The notes below the pieces were generated by a model. That model saw only the letters and a list, made by a program, of their open reading frames with translations. It was not told the origin of the DNA and did no database searches. 31,816 nucleotides of DNA from NCBI GenBank assembly GCA_002403075.1, contig DHHB01000021.1, positions 7,741-39,556 on the forward strand. The letters run 5' to 3'. Shown in pieces: positions 31,023 to 31,816 of the stretch; the first letter of the stretch is position 1; each line of letters starts with the position of its first letter. The position numbers and the translations under genes are program-made. This DNA is from a bacterium UBP1_UBA4783. Its GTDB lineage: Bacteria; Krumholzibacteriota; Krumholzibacteriia; Krumholzibacteriales; Krumholzibacteriaceae.

Positions 31023-31816
31023 TCAATTGTTCGTCGTGAGAATGAGGATGGATACGACGAGCGTCCCGGCGCTCAGCACCCCTCGGAAGACGTCCGCGAG
31101 GATCCGCGAATACCCGCGCTTCACGACGATCACGTCTCCGCGGTTCGGCAGATCGTCGCGGGAGACGTTCCGCGCCGTCCCGTCCTTCGAGTAGACGATC
31201 ACGCGGTTCACGCTCCCTTCCTTGGAGGGCCCCCCCGCGAGCCCGATGTACTGGACGATCGTGAGATCCCCCATGTACTCGAACTCTCCCGGATCGTTCA
31301 CCTCTCCGCCGACGGTGACGGTCTTCGGAACGCGCGGTATCGCGAGGACGTCGCCGTCGTCGAGGAGCAGATTCTTCGCCGCGTTCGGCGGCAGGTAGTC
31401 GCGCAGGTTGAGCTGGATCACGCCGCCGCCGCGCTTGCCGACGTAGGCCGCCGCAAGATCGGCGTCGGCCGTGAAGCCGCCCGCCCGGACGAGGAGCTCG
31501 GCGAGCCCCTCGTTCTCGGCGAGATAGATCCGGCCCGTTCGCTGGATCGCGCCCTCGGCGTACACGAACTTCCGGTACTTGAACCTGCTGAAAACGCCTA
31601 CCTCGTCCTTGTCGACGAGCTTTTCGCCGAAACCCGCCGCGGGCATCGTCCGCGACCGCACGGAGCCGTTCGGCTGGACGCGCGCGAGGACGACGCTGTC
31701 CCCGAGGGCGTCGGTCGTGAATCCGCCCGCGTTGTCGATGAGATCGAGGATCGTTTCGTGCTCGAGGATCTCGAACCAGCCGGGCTTCTTGACCTCGCCG
31801 AAGATGGTCGCGTACC
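31023..31816 (-). CDS. SLBB-domain polysaccharide export protein (C-terminal part, cut by window edge)
   Basis: The frame is open to the right edge, so the N terminus lies beyond 31816. An internal Met at 31661 is not the start, because the SLBB fold continues upstream of it. About 264 residues are visible with three SLBB repeats: GEVKKPGWFEILEHETILDL, EGAIQRTGRIYL to LVRAGGFTADA, and GGEVNDPGEFEYMGDLTIVQ. A C-terminal hydrophobic helix (about 15 residues) ends in TNN. Wza-type export lipoproteins and related SLBB proteins form or gate the outer-membrane channel for capsular or exopolysaccharide. A GmhA-type gene starts seven bases later. Whether a Poly_export domain precedes is not visible. 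Confidence 0.88.
   Translation of the reverse strand, partial: YATIFGEVKKPGWFEILEHETILDLIDNAGGFTTDALGDSVVLARVQPNGSVRSRTMPAAGFGEKLVDKDEVGVFSRFKYRKFVYAEGAIQRTGRIYLAENEGLAELLVRAGGFTADADLAAAYVGKRGGGVIQLNLRDYLPPNAAKNLLLDDGDVLAIPRVPKTVTVGGEVNDPGEFEYMGDLTIVQYIGLAGGPSKEGSVNRVIVYSKDGTARNVSRDDLPNRGDVIVVKRGYSRILADVFRGVLSAGTLVVSILILTTNN

Noticed and set aside
31023..31661. Starting the SLBB protein at the ATG at 31661
   Set aside because: The same frame stays open to the window edge and encodes another SLBB repeat upstream (GEVKKPGWFEILEHETILDL).
1..31816. CRISPR arrays, IS elements, integrases, toxin-antitoxin or phage-defence genes
   Set aside because: None were found: there are no regularly spaced repeats, terminal inverted repeats with transposases, or recognisable defence domains.

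Overview
The window is a high-GC (roughly two-thirds G+C), gene-dense bacterial chromosome segment, almost entirely coding and mostly read from the minus strand. It looks like a diderm (Gram-negative-type) bacterium. There are three probable lipoproteins, a TonB-family protein, an N-acetylmuramoyl-L-alanine amidase, a SPOR protein and an SLBB polysaccharide-export protein. SpoVG, a long CTC-type bL25, SelA and the MEP-pathway kinase IspE sit in the same stretch. The mix recalls uncultured FCB-related lineages such as Eisenbacteria or Krumholzibacteriota. That placement is a guess from gene content, not a phylogeny. No IS element, phage gene, CRISPR array or integron was seen.

Layout, following minus-strand transcription from the right edge. 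(1) 31816-23453 is a cell-surface polysaccharide block: an SLBB export protein (cut by the edge), a GmhA-type isomerase, two GT4 glycosyltransferases, a fused WecA-like/FlaA1-like protein, an O-antigen ligase/polymerase and a UbiA-family enzyme resembling decaprenyl-phosphate phosphoribosyltransferase. (2) 23434-18665 runs DUF362 protein, ispE, spoVG, tRNA-Gln(TTG), prs, rplY, pth. (3) 18668-11582 begins with a strong promoter and structured leader, then rpsF, rpsR, rplI, phosphomannomutase, mannose-1-phosphate guanylyltransferase, a PpiC-type foldase, a bifunctional-nuclease-family protein, a gamma-carbonic-anhydrase-like protein and a LivJ-like binding lipoprotein. (4) 8739-11585 on the plus strand holds a two-domain amidase lipoprotein and a TonB-family protein; the latter's stop codon overlaps that of the convergent binding-protein gene. 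(5) 8546-591 is selA, a pseudo-ATPase/SPOR membrane protein, smc, a half-size TauE/SafE protein and ftsY. (6) 564-1 is a promoter, an FMN riboswitch and the start of ribD.

The regulatory signals are unusually readable. Promoters of the form TTGAC-(17/18)-TAxxxT precede ribD, rpsF, selA and tonB, and one lies inside ispE ahead of spoVG. Perfect inverted repeats overlie the core promoters of selA, rpsF and tonB. The ispE promoter and a weaker candidate in prs coincide with AT-rich islands in otherwise GC-rich genes.

The most unusual proteins are three multidomain ones in which one domain has lost catalytic residues: the WecA/FlaA1 fusion with a degenerate SDR domain, the MinD/BY-kinase-like SPOR protein without a Walker A lysine, and the amidase with a second zinc-less amidase domain. 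All three concern envelope or polysaccharide functions. I see no defence system or other clearly novel multi-gene system.
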